Assembly: GCA_037951165.1 (NCBI GenBank)
Contig: JBBDHG010000051.1
Location: 4,383,001 to 4,447,000, forward strand
From: Lophius americanus
Taxonomy: Eukaryota; Chordata; Actinopteri; Lophiiformes; Lophiidae
DNA length: 64,000 nt
Direction: 5' to 3'
Shown: positions 47,409 through 60,007 of the stretch, piece after piece
How the letters are laid out: each line of letters begins with the position of its first letter
How positions within the stretch are numbered: position 1 is the stretch's first letter
Translations under genes and position numbers: made by a program
The notes under the pieces: generated by a model
Told to the model about the DNA's origin: nothing
Seen by the model: only the letters and a program-made list of their open reading frames with translations
The model's database searches: none

Positions 47409-47490
47409 AGAGGGCGGCATGGTAGCGCTGTGGGAAGATCAGTTGCTTCACACCAAGAAGGTTCCGGCTTCAGATCCACCTCTTGCATTC
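47409..47490 (+). repeat. Diverged tRNA-like repeat head
   Basis: 'agggcggcatggtagcgctg', 'ttgcttcacaccaagaaggt' and 'tccggcttcagatcc' match the order of a very common teleost repeat (…GGCGGCACGGTGG… CAAGAAGGT… GGTTCGATTCC). The internal-promoter words are degraded. Confidence 0.6.
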
Positions 47491-48950
47491 CTGTAATAAA
47501 TCCAATAAAAATTGGTGTGGTTCTATAAAATGATGGATCCAGGATTGTTTTTTGTTCTCTTCTGTAACATTGCCTGCATGATCTTCATCATTTTCCCTAA
47601 TTATGCAAAATGACAGAATGAATGTTCCATGTTCCAATGACGCTTGAAAAATGGGGCACAGAAAAGGACTAGACGTGTTAAATGTTGGTGTAGGCTCAGA
47701 TAAAGGAGCAGATCCAGGTTGTTTTGTTATTTATGCATTGGTTCACCTTGAATGAAGTTGAGCTTCTGGTGTTCTAAAAATGATACTATTTGTGTAAAGC
47801 AATTAATAACTTACTTTTTCCACGTTTCCTGCTTTGTGCTTTAATCTTAAATTGACCTGTCACACACCTTAATTAGCAGGTGAATTAGCAGTCTGATAAG
47901 ATATAGGGATCCGTGAGGACCTTACAGTAAATTAAAGAGGAATTGATGACACTGACTAACCCAATTAAAAGCCAATATTGACAAACTCATCAACCAAATG
48001 AATTGAAGACCTCCTCGGGGATTCAGAGGTGGTCAGACATGGAGAGATATGGACACTTTACAGATGCCTCACAGAGAAAAAAAGTGTCCTATGGAAATGG
48101 GAGCTATGGAAATCAGGGGAGCAGGTTGTAATCAACGGCATAAATACAGAGGAGAAAGACAGTTGGAAATCAGAATCCCTGAAGAGTGTGAGAGCTAATA
48201 ATCAGTTTGTACGTTGCTGATTACAGGCTAATCATTGCCTGAATACAGACTTCCTCTCTGTCTCTTCTCTCCTGTGTCAAATGAAAAGCAATCTGCTGCA
48301 AGAGGAGAATGAAATCAAATGCCTTTTATATTTTGAGATGTTTCCCTGGAGTTTTGAGGCTGATAATATTTACAGTGTGCAATTAAAGCTCCTAATTTGC
48401 ATCTAAATGAACACAGACCGAGGCAAGGGTAAACATGAGAGTGAGTAATTATGAAGAGACAATTCTTTATATCCTTGTTACCTTAACTTAATAATCCGGT
48501 GAAGGATAATCCAACCACAGGCAGGCTAGCCACTTATCACTCACCCTCGGCGAACTCCACAGTTTTAGAATTTTACTCCTTAAAAGTTACATTGTTTACA
48601 TTTTAGAGATTTCTCTTTGGATTAATAGAATATAATATTCATAACCATGTTTTGTATGTTTATATTCACCTGTAAAAGATATTTACACTAGTTTAGGATT
48701 AATTTACTTTGAAGGCTGTTGGTCCATCGTCTTTTTACTGCAGCTTGTTAGGGACAAACCAAACAGTGAGTCAAGGGATGGCTTCTCACATTTTAAGTTC
48801 AAGTGGCAGAAATACAATGAAGAACCAGCAAAGAAGAGCAAAAGGTGATGAACTAAAACTGTGATATCATCCCCGGCAGCAAAGGCTCATCTACGAAAAG
48901 TCCCCAATTCACTGTCTTGTCAAAGCACAGGTGAACTCCTCAAATTAAAT
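47491..48950. other. Intergenic, repeat-free block
   Basis: No gene. 47860-48450 is of mixed composition without repeats. It contains a perfect octamer ATTTGCAT at 48395-48402 in an AT-rich homeodomain-site-like context (candidate regulatory DNA only). Confidence 0.35.
48395..48402. promoter_or_regulatory. POU/Oct octamer ATTTGCAT
   Basis: An exact match to the octamer motif, 15 bp from 'gcaattaaag', within a repeat-free block. No direct evidence of function. Confidence 0.25.
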
Positions 48951-48954
48951 CTGA

Positions 48955-49640
48955 AGTTATGTCCAGTTGTACACAAATAACTTCACTTGTGAGTAAAATT
49001 TGAACTATAAGGGTAAAAAAAAACATGAAATAGATAGATCTCCTTGGGTCAAACTAAATCAGACCAATGATTGAGAAATGATTGCACGAAAACCTTTGGA
49101 GATAAAGCTCCTCCTCCTGTCGGAAACATACAACTGGTCTTTCCCCAAATCAATCCAGTTCTTATTCACACTAATTTCTATGTGGGTACACAATTTGAAA
49201 ATGAACGATAACACAGTGTTTGTGATATATCCAAAATGGAGTTGTTTTTTATAAGAAAAAAAAGGGTCCCTCTTGTGGGTTAATATGAACGACCAGAGCT
49301 AAATATCATATCTACATGGTAGATCACTTTGAAATCATTCATATTAACAAAGGTTGGACAAAATCATTCATATTAACAAAGGTTGGACTAAATCAGACCA
49401 ACTTAGAGGAAGTTATGTCCAAAAAACTGTTTTTCGTAGAAAGCTCCTCCTAGTAAGTAAAATACGAACTATTGTGATAATATATTAGATATTCTTGATA
49501 GTTCTCCTTTAGTCGATTCATATTTTGATGGATTTGGTCCACATCAGACCAACATATAGGTGACCTTTCCCAAAATCAGTTCTTTCTCACACTAAGGTCT
49601 ATAAAATTTTAAAAGATCCGTGCTACAGCAGTGATGATGA
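48955..49640 (-). repeat. ~300 bp unclassified repeat, inverted copies 6a-6c
   Basis: Complement order of the family: 'gtgagtaaaatttgaacta', 'ctccttgggtcaaactaaat', 'gataaagctcctcctcc', 'caaatcaatccagttctta'. After 49240 a second unit starts ('ccctcttgtgggtta', 'aggttggactaaatcagacc', 'agctcctcctagtaagtaaa'), and part of a third follows. A 29-bp word containing 'attcatattaacaaaggttg' is duplicated back-to-back at 49336-49390. Confidence 0.8.
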
Positions 49641-49665
49641 TGAATCCATAATATCCCTGACTTTA
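49552..49665. repeat. ~110 bp direct repeat, copy 1
   Basis: 'aggtgacctttcccaaaatc' through 'tgctacagcagtgatgatga' and 'tgaatccata' is repeated at 50213-50328 with few changes. It overlaps the last ~300 bp repeat unit. Confidence 0.85.
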
Positions 49666-49673
49666 CGGTGCTA

Positions 49674-49987
49674 CACTCACTTCAATGCTCTGATAAGAAA
49701 ACAAGATATAAAAGCAGGGTTAAACTTCCTGGTTTTATTTTAAAGTACGCACCTTTCTAATATTTAAAAAATAAAAATCTCAAATACTTAAATGTAGGTC
49801 AACAATAGTCTTGCCTCTCAATTAAGTAAGGCTTAAATAACTGTAGATATAACATAGTCAACATATTATTGAGTTAGTTTGCCACATAAAATAAGTCAAA
49901 TAGATCTGTCAGAGTAATTTCAGTAATTTGACAAGATTAATGTGGATTCTGTCCTGGTGTCCGACCAACAAAATAATTTTAGTTATC
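49674..49987. repeat. 314-bp direct repeat, copy 1
   Basis: From 'cactcacttcaatgctc' to 'ttagttatc'. The copy at 54676-54989 has the same length, with only about a dozen substitutions by eye and no gaps. Non-coding. The flanking sequences differ, so the repeat edges are sharp. Confidence 0.95.
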
Positions 49988-50212
49988 ATTAACAATTTAC
50001 TTGGTAGCATCAGCACAACTGTTTTAATTCAAATTAAGTTGGTCTCACCTTATTTGAATTTCATCATAAAGATATAGAAATAGAAACTTAAAATTACCAA
50101 ACACATTTTATATTGAAGCTATTATAATGTTGAATTGTATCACTTATAGCAGCAAATGAGAAATTATGGCCCTAAAAATTTTGGAAATAAAGATAGATTT
50201 TGGTAGTGTTGC

Positions 50213-50328
50213 AAATATACAAGTGACCTTTCCCATAATCAGTTCTTTCTCACACTAAGGTCTCTAAAATATAAAAAGGATCCATGCTACAGCAGTAATG
50301 ATGATGAATCCATAGGACTTTACGGGAC
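50213..50328. repeat. ~110 bp direct repeat, copy 2
   Basis: Second copy of 49552-49665. The two copies bracket the first 314-bp repeat. Confidence 0.85.
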
Positions 50329-50504
50329 TATAATACGATATTACTGTCTCACTATTTCCAACTCAGCAGGCAAGGAGTTGCTGCTGTTGATGATCCTTTT
50401 GCAGGAATTCTCCCTGACCTCTTTTGCTGGCCCTCACTCGAAAAAATCTTCTCTGTAGCAGTGTCCAGGTCTGGGTTGGGTTTGGAGACTCTGACCACGA
50501 GCTT

Positions 50505-50618
50505 TTCGGAAGATCGGAAGGTAGCTGGTTCGAGCCCCAGCAATGTCGTAGGGTCCTTGAAAAGGACCCTGAAACCCACGGCGCTTCAAAGGGGCCGTCT
50601 ACTGCTCCACTATGACTG
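50505..50618 (+). mobile_element. SINE family A, partial, opposite orientation
   Basis: 'cggaagatcggaaggtagct', box B 'ggttcgagcccc', 'gtagggtccttg' and 'ctgctcc' are in plus-strand order. The box A side and the 3' half are missing. Confidence 0.75.
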
Positions 50619-51847
50619 GTTCTGTTTAATATAGGATAAATTTTACTGCTTTTCCCCCTTTACTCCAACAATAGCCACTTTTTGGGGCAGTTATAGATTG
50701 ATCCCTGCTCTCTCCTCCACTCCCTGTGGGAGGAGTTGGAGGAGGTGGGATGGTCCTCGAGCATAAAAGCAGACAACTCATAATAATATTGGCTATCTCA
50801 CATGTCAACACTGACCTATATTTATGAAAAATAAGTAAATACAAATTTGTAAATCAATCAATCTTTAATATTATATTATTCTAACAAATATATCTACCCA
50901 AAACAACATCATCATTTGACAGACTACTAAATGACGTAATTATGACATTTGAAGGCCCCTGTAGATTCTTACAAATGAGCTTTATTCCATCTCTGGTCAC
51001 CAACAGAAATGCAATATAGTTTTCTCTCAACCCTACATGCCCCCAAATTTTGAACTTTGCACTTTTAATATTGAACCAGAGATCATTTTCCATATTGCTA
51101 CTCCCTGACAGCTGTTTCAGAGATTCAGGTGTGATATATTAGTCTGACGTAGCCAAGAGCCCCGAGAATCCTTTTGCTGAATTTTTTATTTTCTTTCTTC
51201 TGACCTAACCCACATGTGACATTAACTGAGGATGTTTCACACACCTCCCTGGGAAGGCTTCAAACAACTGCAGGTGTCTCAAGAGAAAATAGGAGCAGTC
51301 AGCACCCATCAGTTAGCAGCTAGGATCATTTAGCAGCTAGTACAAGTAAGAAGCTAAATCAAATTAAAAAAAACATCAAATTCAAGAAAAATTTCATCAA
51401 CAAGAAAAATTCTTCAAACTTATAGCATGAAGTTCGGTAGATCCTTATCCTCAGAGCAGATCATGCAGTCAATCACAATATTTCTTTTTACAAACACTGC
51501 TGCAAAATACAGCAAAAACAATAAATAAAGACAAAACAGTGGTTTTAAATATATAAATATAATTTCTTGGCCCATCACCTAATTTTATTAAGCCTGACCA
51601 GTAGATAGCGATTTTTTTGCCCCTCCGATTTTAAGATCATCATCATTAATAGCATACCTACAGCGAACAGTACGGCTAACTCCAGCTACCCCGCTAACCT
51701 TTGCATCTTGAAACTTGATATGTTTCTTAGTGATTACATTTGAAGTGTGTGAATTCGTTGGTTGAGCTTAATGTTTTCAGGTTTGTTCCGTCGCAGCTTC
51801 TTTTGTCCTTACTTTTTAAAACCATAATTGACAGCACACGTACATAC
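50619..51847. other. Intergenic, no gene recognised
   Basis: AT-rich, with no exon or known repeat identified. Confidence 0.4.
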
Positions 51848-51911
51848 TAAGGGTATAATCAATCGATCCATATTGGCATATCGGATTTTGAACAACAATC
51901 AAATTGTGTTT

Positions 51912-52032
51912 ATATTGTTTATAAACACAATAAACCCTTAAAAATTAAGAAGTCATTGGAGCGTTCCTATAAAGAGGAAATACTATTAAAACAGTTTATT
52001 AATGTTTGTTTTCCAAATATCATATCTTTTTT
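51912..52032. repeat. ~110-120 bp direct repeat, copy 1
   Basis: 'atattgtttataaacacaat' to 'tccaaatatcatatctttt', repeated in the same orientation at 53662-53769. This copy has ~10 extra bases ('aaacagttt' region). Confidence 0.9.
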
Positions 52033-52795
52033 AACAATCCAATGAAATTGATGGAAAGTCAAAACGCCGATATATATCGTCTTATTTAAGATAGAACCTT
52101 TATTCCTTTATTTTGAAATTACTTCCTACGCGGCCGGTAGTGTTTTCCACAAAGAGGCTCCTTTCCTTATCAGCACACAGACCTGCAGACCAGGTGCAGT
52201 GTGAATGTTTAGTGCCTCACAACAAACAATTTTCTGTAGGACGTAAAACATTCAGAGTTTAATACCTCCAAACAACTGAGCACACCACTAATCATAATTA
52301 TATTATGAAACATAAATATAGACATTTATGTTCATAATTTAAAGGTAATCAGGGGTCCTTTATTGTTAACTGATAAGATAAAAAAAACATTTGTAAGTAA
52401 CATGAAAAATGTGTCACTTCACAGTGAAACACAAGTCTTTGTTATTTTTGTTATTATTCCATTTCAGCATAAAATTGTCAAAAAATCTCAAAATGGCTTA
52501 GTAATTTTTTTCTTTCTTAAGGTGAAAGGCAACCAATTTTGTTAAATGGGTACATAATATCGTCTGAAATCGAGCATACGCCCCTGAATTGAATCAAAGC
52601 GCAACTGTATCATATTATGGCAAAATGTGTCACTATAAAGTGACACATTTTTCATGTTCAGATATAAATGTTTTTTTTTTCTTATGAGTTAACATTAAAG
52701 ACCCCTGATTACCTTTAAATATGAACACAACTGTGATTATGCTTCGGCCATCAATGCTAACTATGTTAGCATGTCTACGTCAATTCTCACTATAT

Positions 52796-52836
52796 AATAA
52801 TAATAATACATTAAATTTATAATGCACTTCAAACTA
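52796..52836 (-). mobile_element. L2-type LINE tail inside the fold-back right arm
   Basis: 'taataataatacattaaatt' with 'tataatgcactt' is the complement of the L2-type tail at 5.3 kb. It is absent from the left arm, so it was inserted after the inverted repeat formed, or the left copy was lost. Confidence 0.65.
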
Positions 52837-53214
52837 TATGCTAGCATTAAGCATTAACGACCAAGTCTTCATTATCTTTCCACATTCTTGTGAGGCAGTA
52901 AACATTCAGACTGCACCTGGAATCCTTTATCCCTCATTTGGAGAATGGGTAATCTGCCAAAGGGAACGCTAACGTTCAGGAAGAGCAGAATAAAATGATA
53001 AAATGAAAGTGCAGGCTCTGTCTGTTCCCATTGGTCCGCAGGTCAGTATGCCAATAGCGAAGGGAGTCTGTGAATGGGAAACACTGCAGGATTGTGCCAG
53101 TAGTAATTTCAAATAAAGACGATATATATTGATATTTTGACTGTCTATGGACTTCATTGGATCTTGGATCAACAAACTGATATACCGATATATATATGGA
53201 TTTATGTTACACCC

Positions 53215-53361
<147 letters not shown>

Positions 53362-53380
53362 CAAGGTGCCTTCAGTGTCT

Positions 53381-53462
53381 AGACCTGCTCTGTCTAGAAA
53401 GCACCTTGAGACAACATTTGTTGTGATTGGAGCTATATAAATAAAATTTGATTCGATATTAT
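53381..53462 (+). mobile_element. LINE-type 3' tail remnant
   Basis: 'cctgctctgtctagaaagca', 'ccttgagacaacatttgttg', 'tgattggagctatataaata' and 'aaatttgattcgat' form a widespread fish retrotransposon end. The complement of its last part ('tatatagcgccaattcac') lies at 60.02 kb. Confidence 0.6.
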
Positions 53463-53661
53463 TTGAGAAAAATATATAAAAAAATAACATGATTGTATTT
53501 GTGTGACCTACAACTGACTGTTTCTTCCACAATTTGTTATTGCTATTGATTTTACAAGTTTATCACTGCAGAATGTTATAAATGACATATGGGCAAGATT
53601 TGATTTTATTGCAATAATGTTACAGTTTAGGACAGTCTCCCTTGCTTTACAATACAGACAA

Positions 53662-53769
53662 ATATTGTTTATAAACACAATAAACCCTTAAAAATTAAGA
53701 AGTCATTGGAGTGTTCCTATAAAGAGGAAATATTATTAATGTTTGTTTTCCAAATATCATATCTTTTTT
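53662..53769. repeat. ~110 bp direct repeat, copy 2
   Basis: Second copy of 51912-52032, outside the fold-back element. Confidence 0.9.
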
Positions 53770-54675
53770 GTCCTCAGTCGTTACAGATTCTTCGCCTACA
53801 GATGGTTTTTAAACTGGTGCTGTGGCTTTTTGGGAATGAGAATGTGGATGGTACTGCCATCCTGGGTAGTAGTCAACATACGCAGAGACTTCCCTGATGC
53901 CGTATGACCATCGAAGGAATCCAGACCTCCCCTGGATTTGATCTGGACATGAAGGTGGTCATCAAGGCCTCTCTCGTCAGGGAATCTGGTTGGATAGATT
54001 TTCATGGATGTACATTTTCTTCCACCTAAGGTTTTTTCTCACTATTTCAGTTTGTGATATTTTTTAATTAAAGAATGTGAAAGTTACGGAAGATGGTCCT
54101 CCTGCGATGATTTGGGGGGAATTCAGCCATAACTGTGGCTGACCAGCAGAAGGTGTTGCCTGAATGGTGTTTGTGTATTGCCATTTATTATCTGGTGGTC
54201 ACCTATCAGTTGGTGGGATAAATGGATACATAGTTTGTGATTCAGGTATAAACAGAAGTGGGTAAGTCTTTGATGATGAAATATTTGATGATGTATAGAG
54301 AAGATATGATCCAAATATAATATTGATTCCCTCCAAATTCAAATGAATTTCACGAGTTGTGTTCAATAAACGCAAAATGATTGCTTTAATTTTGTCAAAT
54401 AGATTTCAAAATGATAAACTGATTCTTTTTTTTAATTTATAGTTCCTTATATTCCAGGTAAGGGGTCCAAAGGAAATTAAAGTGAAATAAAAATTTCTAA
54501 TTAAATGACTTGCTTCAATATGGTTATGGAATCGTGTAAAGCAGAAATAATTGACAATATTGAAATTAGATCATTTGTGATGGTCAAACACAGTAAAACA
54601 CAATGAGGGTGACGGTCGATCCATTCAGGAGAGCAAGTCGTCTTTTCAGACCGTCTTGCCTCATACAGTAGCTTT
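53770..54675. other. Intergenic, no gene recognised
   Basis: 53780-54010 is less AT-rich with a possible acceptor 'gtcctcag' at 53769-53776, but I find no domain or supported exon. The rest is AT-rich. Confidence 0.35.
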
Positions 54676-54989
54676 CACTCACTTCAATGCTCAGCTTAGA
54701 AAACAAGATATAAAAGCAGAGTTAAACTTCCTGGTTTTATTTTAGAGTATGCACCTTTCTTATATTTAAAAAATAAAAATCTCAAATACTTAAATGTAGG
54801 TCAACAATAGTCTTGCTTCTCAATTAAGTAAGGCTTAAATAACTGTAGATATAACATAGTCAACATATTATTGAGTTAGTTTATCACATAAAATAAGTCA
54901 AATAGATCTGTCAGAGTAATTTCAGTAATGTGACAAGATTAATGTGGATTCTGTCCTGGTGTCCGACCAACAAGATAATATTAGTTATC
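54676..54989. repeat. 314-bp direct repeat, copy 2
   Basis: Second copy of 49674-49987, offset by exactly 5002 bp. Confidence 0.95.
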
Positions 54990-55800
54990 TTGTTATCTGA
55001 ACACAACTCCAAACGTTAAAAGGACCAGTAAGTTAGATGCAGACAAAGACTGTGATAAGACGGTCTTTCTTCGCAATCAGCATCTATATCATACTGAGGG
55101 CAGAATCTCTGTGATTCTTTGGCACCGAATCATGCATCTCCCTTTCAGTAGGCACATGCAGCAGGCTGGAGTACGCCAAATTGGGCCGAACTAATTACAA
55201 TGTAAGCGAAACTATAATTGGACATTTTGCGCTTGTCATACGATGAGAGACAGATGGGTTTGTAATTGTATTACAAGTCTGACGTCAAGGCAGTGAGTTA
55301 CGGCGCACACCTCCCCATGCCCTTCATGGAGCGCTGAGGAGAAGTGGCTCCCATTCAAAAACAATTTACTGTTGATTTCCATAATCAGTCAGCGGGGACA
55401 TCGGGACACTTCATCAGCCAAATCAGGATAAATCACCACACTTATCAACATCGTGTTAATGTGATTCAGGTTAATGCTGCTAACAGCAATGAAATCTGTT
55501 TAATTGCATAACCCTTAAGGAATAAAATGCCGGATTAATACTTCATTGAATGAAAGAAATCTCAGTTTATACTTGAATTGTTTTAGCACATTTTATTCTG
55601 CTTTTTATGGCAGCGATATATTTTCAAAGCTAAAATGAATAAAGCATAAACCAGGGATAATAAATGCATCGGCAGCACTGAAAGCGTCAGACAGTAGTCT
55701 GGCTTCAGCTAATTAGTATAAATCTGAAAAAAAAAACTTTCACTTTGCAAATTAAGTCACTGTGATGTAATGAAACAAACACTGAGAATGTATTCATGGC
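54990..55800. other. Intergenic, repeat-free block
   Basis: No gene. 55050-55530 has mixed composition with TAAT-core words and no repeats. It is a candidate conserved non-coding block (unverified). Confidence 0.35.
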
Positions 55801-56040
55801 AAAAAAAAATGTATGTATCCTTTACTGATGACATACATACACAGTATAAAATAGTGAAATTATTACTCTGCATTTCACCGATCCCTGAGGGAGCAGTGGG
55901 GGGCCCTTTGAAGAGCCTTGGAATCTAGGGTTTCAGGGTCTTGCTGAAGGACCCTTTGAGAAGTAGACACTGCTGGGACTTGAACCGGCTACCTTCCGAT
56001 CTTCCGATTGGAAGACGGCCACTCTACTCACTGAGCTGAA
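55801..56040 (-). mobile_element. SINE family A, diverged
   Basis: 'tatcctttactgatgacata', 'gtgaaattattactctgcat', 'atccctgagggagcagtggg', 'gtcttgctgaaggacccttt' and 'cttgaaccggctaccttccg' are in minus-strand order, ending in 'cactgagctgaa'. An older copy than those at 1.6, 7.2 and 18.4 kb. Confidence 0.85.
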
Positions 56041-56574
56041 ATAATAAACTGCTGCTGAAGTAAAACAAAGGATGGAAAAATGTAAACATTCCCATAAACA
56101 ACTGGTAAAATTGAATTTAAAAAACACACTGATTACCAAAATTGAGCTGCAGTTTTCATTTGAAATAAAATATATTTAATAAAATATTCATACAGCATAT
56201 TTTTAACTGTTTTGATGCCTTTCAATGAGCTTTACGAGTTATCGATAAAACAAGAGAAATTGAAAAGAGACTAATGCACACAATTTATCGACTACAAAAG
56301 CAAAACAATAGAAGTCAACAAAAAAAAAAAGATAAATGAAAAGAGAGTAAAATAATAAGATATTACACATTCGGTATTTATATAATAAAATATAAGAACA
56401 GCAAGTTTAAAGTAATGATTGGGCAAAATGAATAATGTAGATCAACAGTAAAATATTATGATGAATTGTTATGCACCTAAAATGATAAAATCCTCATTTC
56501 AAAGGGGTTATTCATTTTTTTACATTTTTATTTCTAAAGAAGAGAGAGAAATGCCATTTCGATTTCTGTCTGTC
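56041..56574. other. Intergenic, AT-rich
   Basis: Low-complexity A/T-rich sequence. No gene. Confidence 0.4.
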
Positions 56575-56885
56575 CTGCACCTATAGCGGAATTGACAAAT
56601 TAAAACCTTGAATCTTGAATATTACATGAAAAATGGTTTTAGTTATACATTTAAAAAGAATGTTTTCAGTTCCTCTGGGATCACAGCATCACATCAGATG
56701 TTTGAGTTCTGCTCTGTGGAGCAGCTGAAAGAGAACAACCAGAGGACCTGATGGACTTTATAGGTTTATAGCCAAGCACATCTCTGCTGTAATGCCATGT
56801 ACAGCTTTATAAACTAATAAAATAAATTTAAAATCAATATGAGAACTAACAGGTCATCAGTGTAGAGACCTTGAAATAGGTGTAA
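56575..56885 (-). mobile_element. Rex1/L2-type LINE C-terminal fragment
   Basis: Minus-strand translation from about 56880 gives SLH..PVSSHIDFKFILLVYKAVHGI, the equivalent of the SLHWLPV..RIDFKILLLVYKALHG block of CR1/L2-group elements. Degraded sequence in the LGP.Y…SLR region follows. Stops are present. Confidence 0.7.
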
Positions 56886-58540
56886 TGTGTTATCTCTCTT
56901 TGTTCTTAGTCAGAACTCCAGCTGCACAAGTTTAAACGCCAGAACTACCCCAGAGGGTGGACCACTACGATCTACCATCCACGATCGAAAGCAAGGTAGG
57001 CCCATGCTGACTTTTTTTTGCGCTCCCAGACCTTAACCCAATCCGGCCTCACTACCTGTGACTGGGTGGTACTCTTCTTGACCCTTGTACCAGTGTACCT
57101 TCACCCATCCACCTCACAGATATTCAGCGGATTGACACAAACTTACAATACATTTTAATGGCTGGCTTGTGCTCCCTGTCTTTCTTATATTAATGTTGTT
57201 TTGTCTACCATCTCCTTTCAGCTGTTCCCCTTCCCATCCCACAGCAGATCAGCCGTTTCCATCTTGTCCTGTCCGCGGCCTCTTCCTCCGTCACGAGACA
57301 TTGTTTACGTAGGTTGAAAAGGTTTGTATTGATCTGTTTATTATCCATCTGTTGTCTAGAAGTAATATGTTTAAATGAATGTTGATTTTTAATGTCAGCG
57401 TTTCCAGTTTGGTGGCAGAATTTTTTCAATACTCTGGAATATTTCTACAATAAAATAATCAGACATACTATAAACCATGGTAAGTGGTGTCATATCATCA
57501 CATATTCTGGTAGACATTATCGTTGCAGGAAAAATGTTTCCTCTCAGTGTTTGACCCATTGTGTTCTTTTGTGTGTCTGTGTGTGTTGTGTGTGTATGTG
57601 TGTGTTATTTAGGTGGCAATCCCTCCTCTTTGCTATTCAAACCTTCTGTCATTAAATGAATCCCTCCTCCAGTCCCTATGAGATAAAAAAAAAACTCATA
57701 TTAATTTAGCTCCTAGCAGGTGGAAGGCTCTTTTGTGGCTTTATTTGAAGGATCAGAAAATCCCATTGAGATCAAAATGAAAGAACTAAAGCCCAAACTC
57801 CAATTGAAGTTTGATATCATCCTCTGGTAAACATGAGAGGATTTGGGTTTAATAGCTGCCTTTAATCCCTGGGATGTGATTCAACTGGAAGGGGTGCCGG
57901 TCAATAATGAAAAAAACTTGGAAAATATGATTATGTTATCCAGAAATATTTAAACCCTGGAGAATTACCTGTCACAGGCTGTGGGAGCGGATGAGTCGCC
58001 CAAATTCTCATACGGAATTACATTCTGCTCCTCTGTAGACAAATCGGCTTACTCATTGTCTTGATAGATTGAGAACAATGCTGTGAAAAATTCAGCTCAG
58101 CACAGCCGTCGCACAGAGGAGTCTACTAGACGAAGACCAGGAGTTTATCAAATTTGACATCAGTGACTGTCCCACGTCCTGGATGCAGACACGCACACGT
58201 GTATTCTGAGCTCAGGAGGAATTACATGCATACTTTGGTCATGCGTCGAGTCTTAACAGTTTTAGCAGGAAAATTAAAAGTTGCAATTGTTAAAGAGAAC
58301 TTTACAGATGACTTGACCTGTTTTCAGGAGGGAAATTGCTGTCATAGGTTCTCAGGCATTTTCTGGGGCTTGTGATCCTCAGCTTTGGATTTTTAATAAA
58401 GTGATTGTGTTTTTTAAATGTTTCTAACCTTAGTGGCTCCAGAGAGATTCATGGGTTTTTGAGCATGAGGCGTTGAATCAAGAAGCCAGGAGTGAGATAA
58501 CCTTACATTTAGTCCCTAAAGCTCCCACAGAAAGACATGT
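56886..58540. other. Intergenic, no gene recognised
   Basis: 56900-57330 is less AT-rich, with a donor-like 'gcaaggtagg' at 56992 but no recognisable protein. 57570-57610 is a short (TG)n run. 57700-58120 is repeat-free. Confidence 0.35.
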
Positions 58541-58848
58541 AAATGGACTGTACTTATACAGCGCTTTTCTAGTCTGCTCGATCACTCAAAGCCTTTTTCA
58601 ACACGAGTCAGCATCACCCATTCACACACTGATGATAGAGGCTGCCTTGCAAGGCGCCACATACTCATCTGGAGCGGTAACCATTCACACCATCAGTCAC
58701 ACATCAAAGTAACAGCCATTGGGAGCAACTTGGGGTTCGGTATCTTGCTCAGGGACACCTCAACATATGGACCGCAGTGGCAGGGGATGGAACCACCGAC
58801 CATTAGATAAGTGGACAACCGCTCTACCAACTGAACCAACGCCGTCCC
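58541..58848 (-). mobile_element. tRNA-derived SINE (family B)
   Basis: Complement of the 41.9 kb copy. It begins 'aaatggactgtacttataca', then 'gcgcttttctagtctgctcg', 'gcaaggcgccac' and 'aactgaaccaacgcc', and ends in the tRNA-like head (box A complement 'ctaccaactgaaccaac'). Confidence 0.85.
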
Positions 58849-60007
58849 TTATATGTGAGTATTTCATGGAGGGCAATTACATTCAAAGTCAGTGCACAGC
58901 TGTGAGTAGACACAGGCGCTTCCTCTTTTACTTTGACTTTTTAAATACTTAAAACTACACACTGTATGCTAATGCACATAACCCAAAATGATCAAACAAC
59001 TAAATGGCATGGTAACATCCTGAAAACATCTATTATAGCAAAAATATAAAGTGATATTAAAGAACATAAATAGGTTATAATTTATCAGGAAATGGATATC
59101 CTATTAAATTCCAATATTATTGTAGCGTACCCTTTCATACGTATTTGTTTTATAATAATGTTTTGCATAAAAGCCTGATTGAAATTATATTTCTATATGT
59201 AATATTTTGTGAAGTTTGTTTAATGTTTAACATTCCTATTTATATAATATATACATGCATAACATATATAAATACTTGTAAATACAATATATAAATATTT
59301 TATTCATTTACTGCATATACCATGTATATATATTTTATGTATTATACAATTAACTAAATTTCATCCATTTTTTATGCACACAAAGTTTCAACACATTTCA
59401 AGAAAAAGTTAAACAATCATCCGTAAAATAAACTGGCTGTCTCACAGATATGGACATTGAAGGGTTGTGTTTTATGACCACATGTTGATGGGCAAACAGC
59501 ACTGTGGCTAAGCTAAGCTAGGCTAACTTTAACTGATATAACTGCAGCAGGTTGCGTTCTATGGACATTAGTTGTCTCAGACACGTGCTGCTTTCTCTTC
59601 CTGTCACATCCACTGTGATCCGTTTACCAGCTTTGGTGGTGCGCAGGTCAGGCTGGAGATTGGTTCCAATTATGCTCTGGTTATTTGACCCCTTTATATG
59701 CAGATTATGGTTGTTTATTTATATTCTTTTTAGCATAGAAATAGTTTATATTGACAGTATGTGTTTGTGTGTGATTGTGTGTCACTCCATGTGTGTCTCC
59801 TCCTTGAATTTTGAATGTATCCACCTGTGGTCTTGTTCTTTTTGTATTTTAGTGTCTCTTCTTCCCAATCTTTGAATAGTGTTGACTTACTTCCATTAAA
59901 CTTCTTGTGCTTATATTTGTGTTTTTTTCTTAATCTTTTTCATGTCCCCCAGAGGTTTGTTCTCTGGTTTGCCCTATGTTTTCTCATTAATTTTTATTAA
60001 TTACTCC
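58849..60007. other. Intergenic, no gene recognised
   Basis: AT-rich 58940-59400. The 107-codon plus ORF at 59552-59875 is hydrophobic low-complexity T-rich sequence without a motif. Confidence 0.4.

Noticed and set aside
59552..59875. 107-codon hydrophobic ORF
   Set aside because: T-rich sequence gives apparent membrane segments. No family resemblance.
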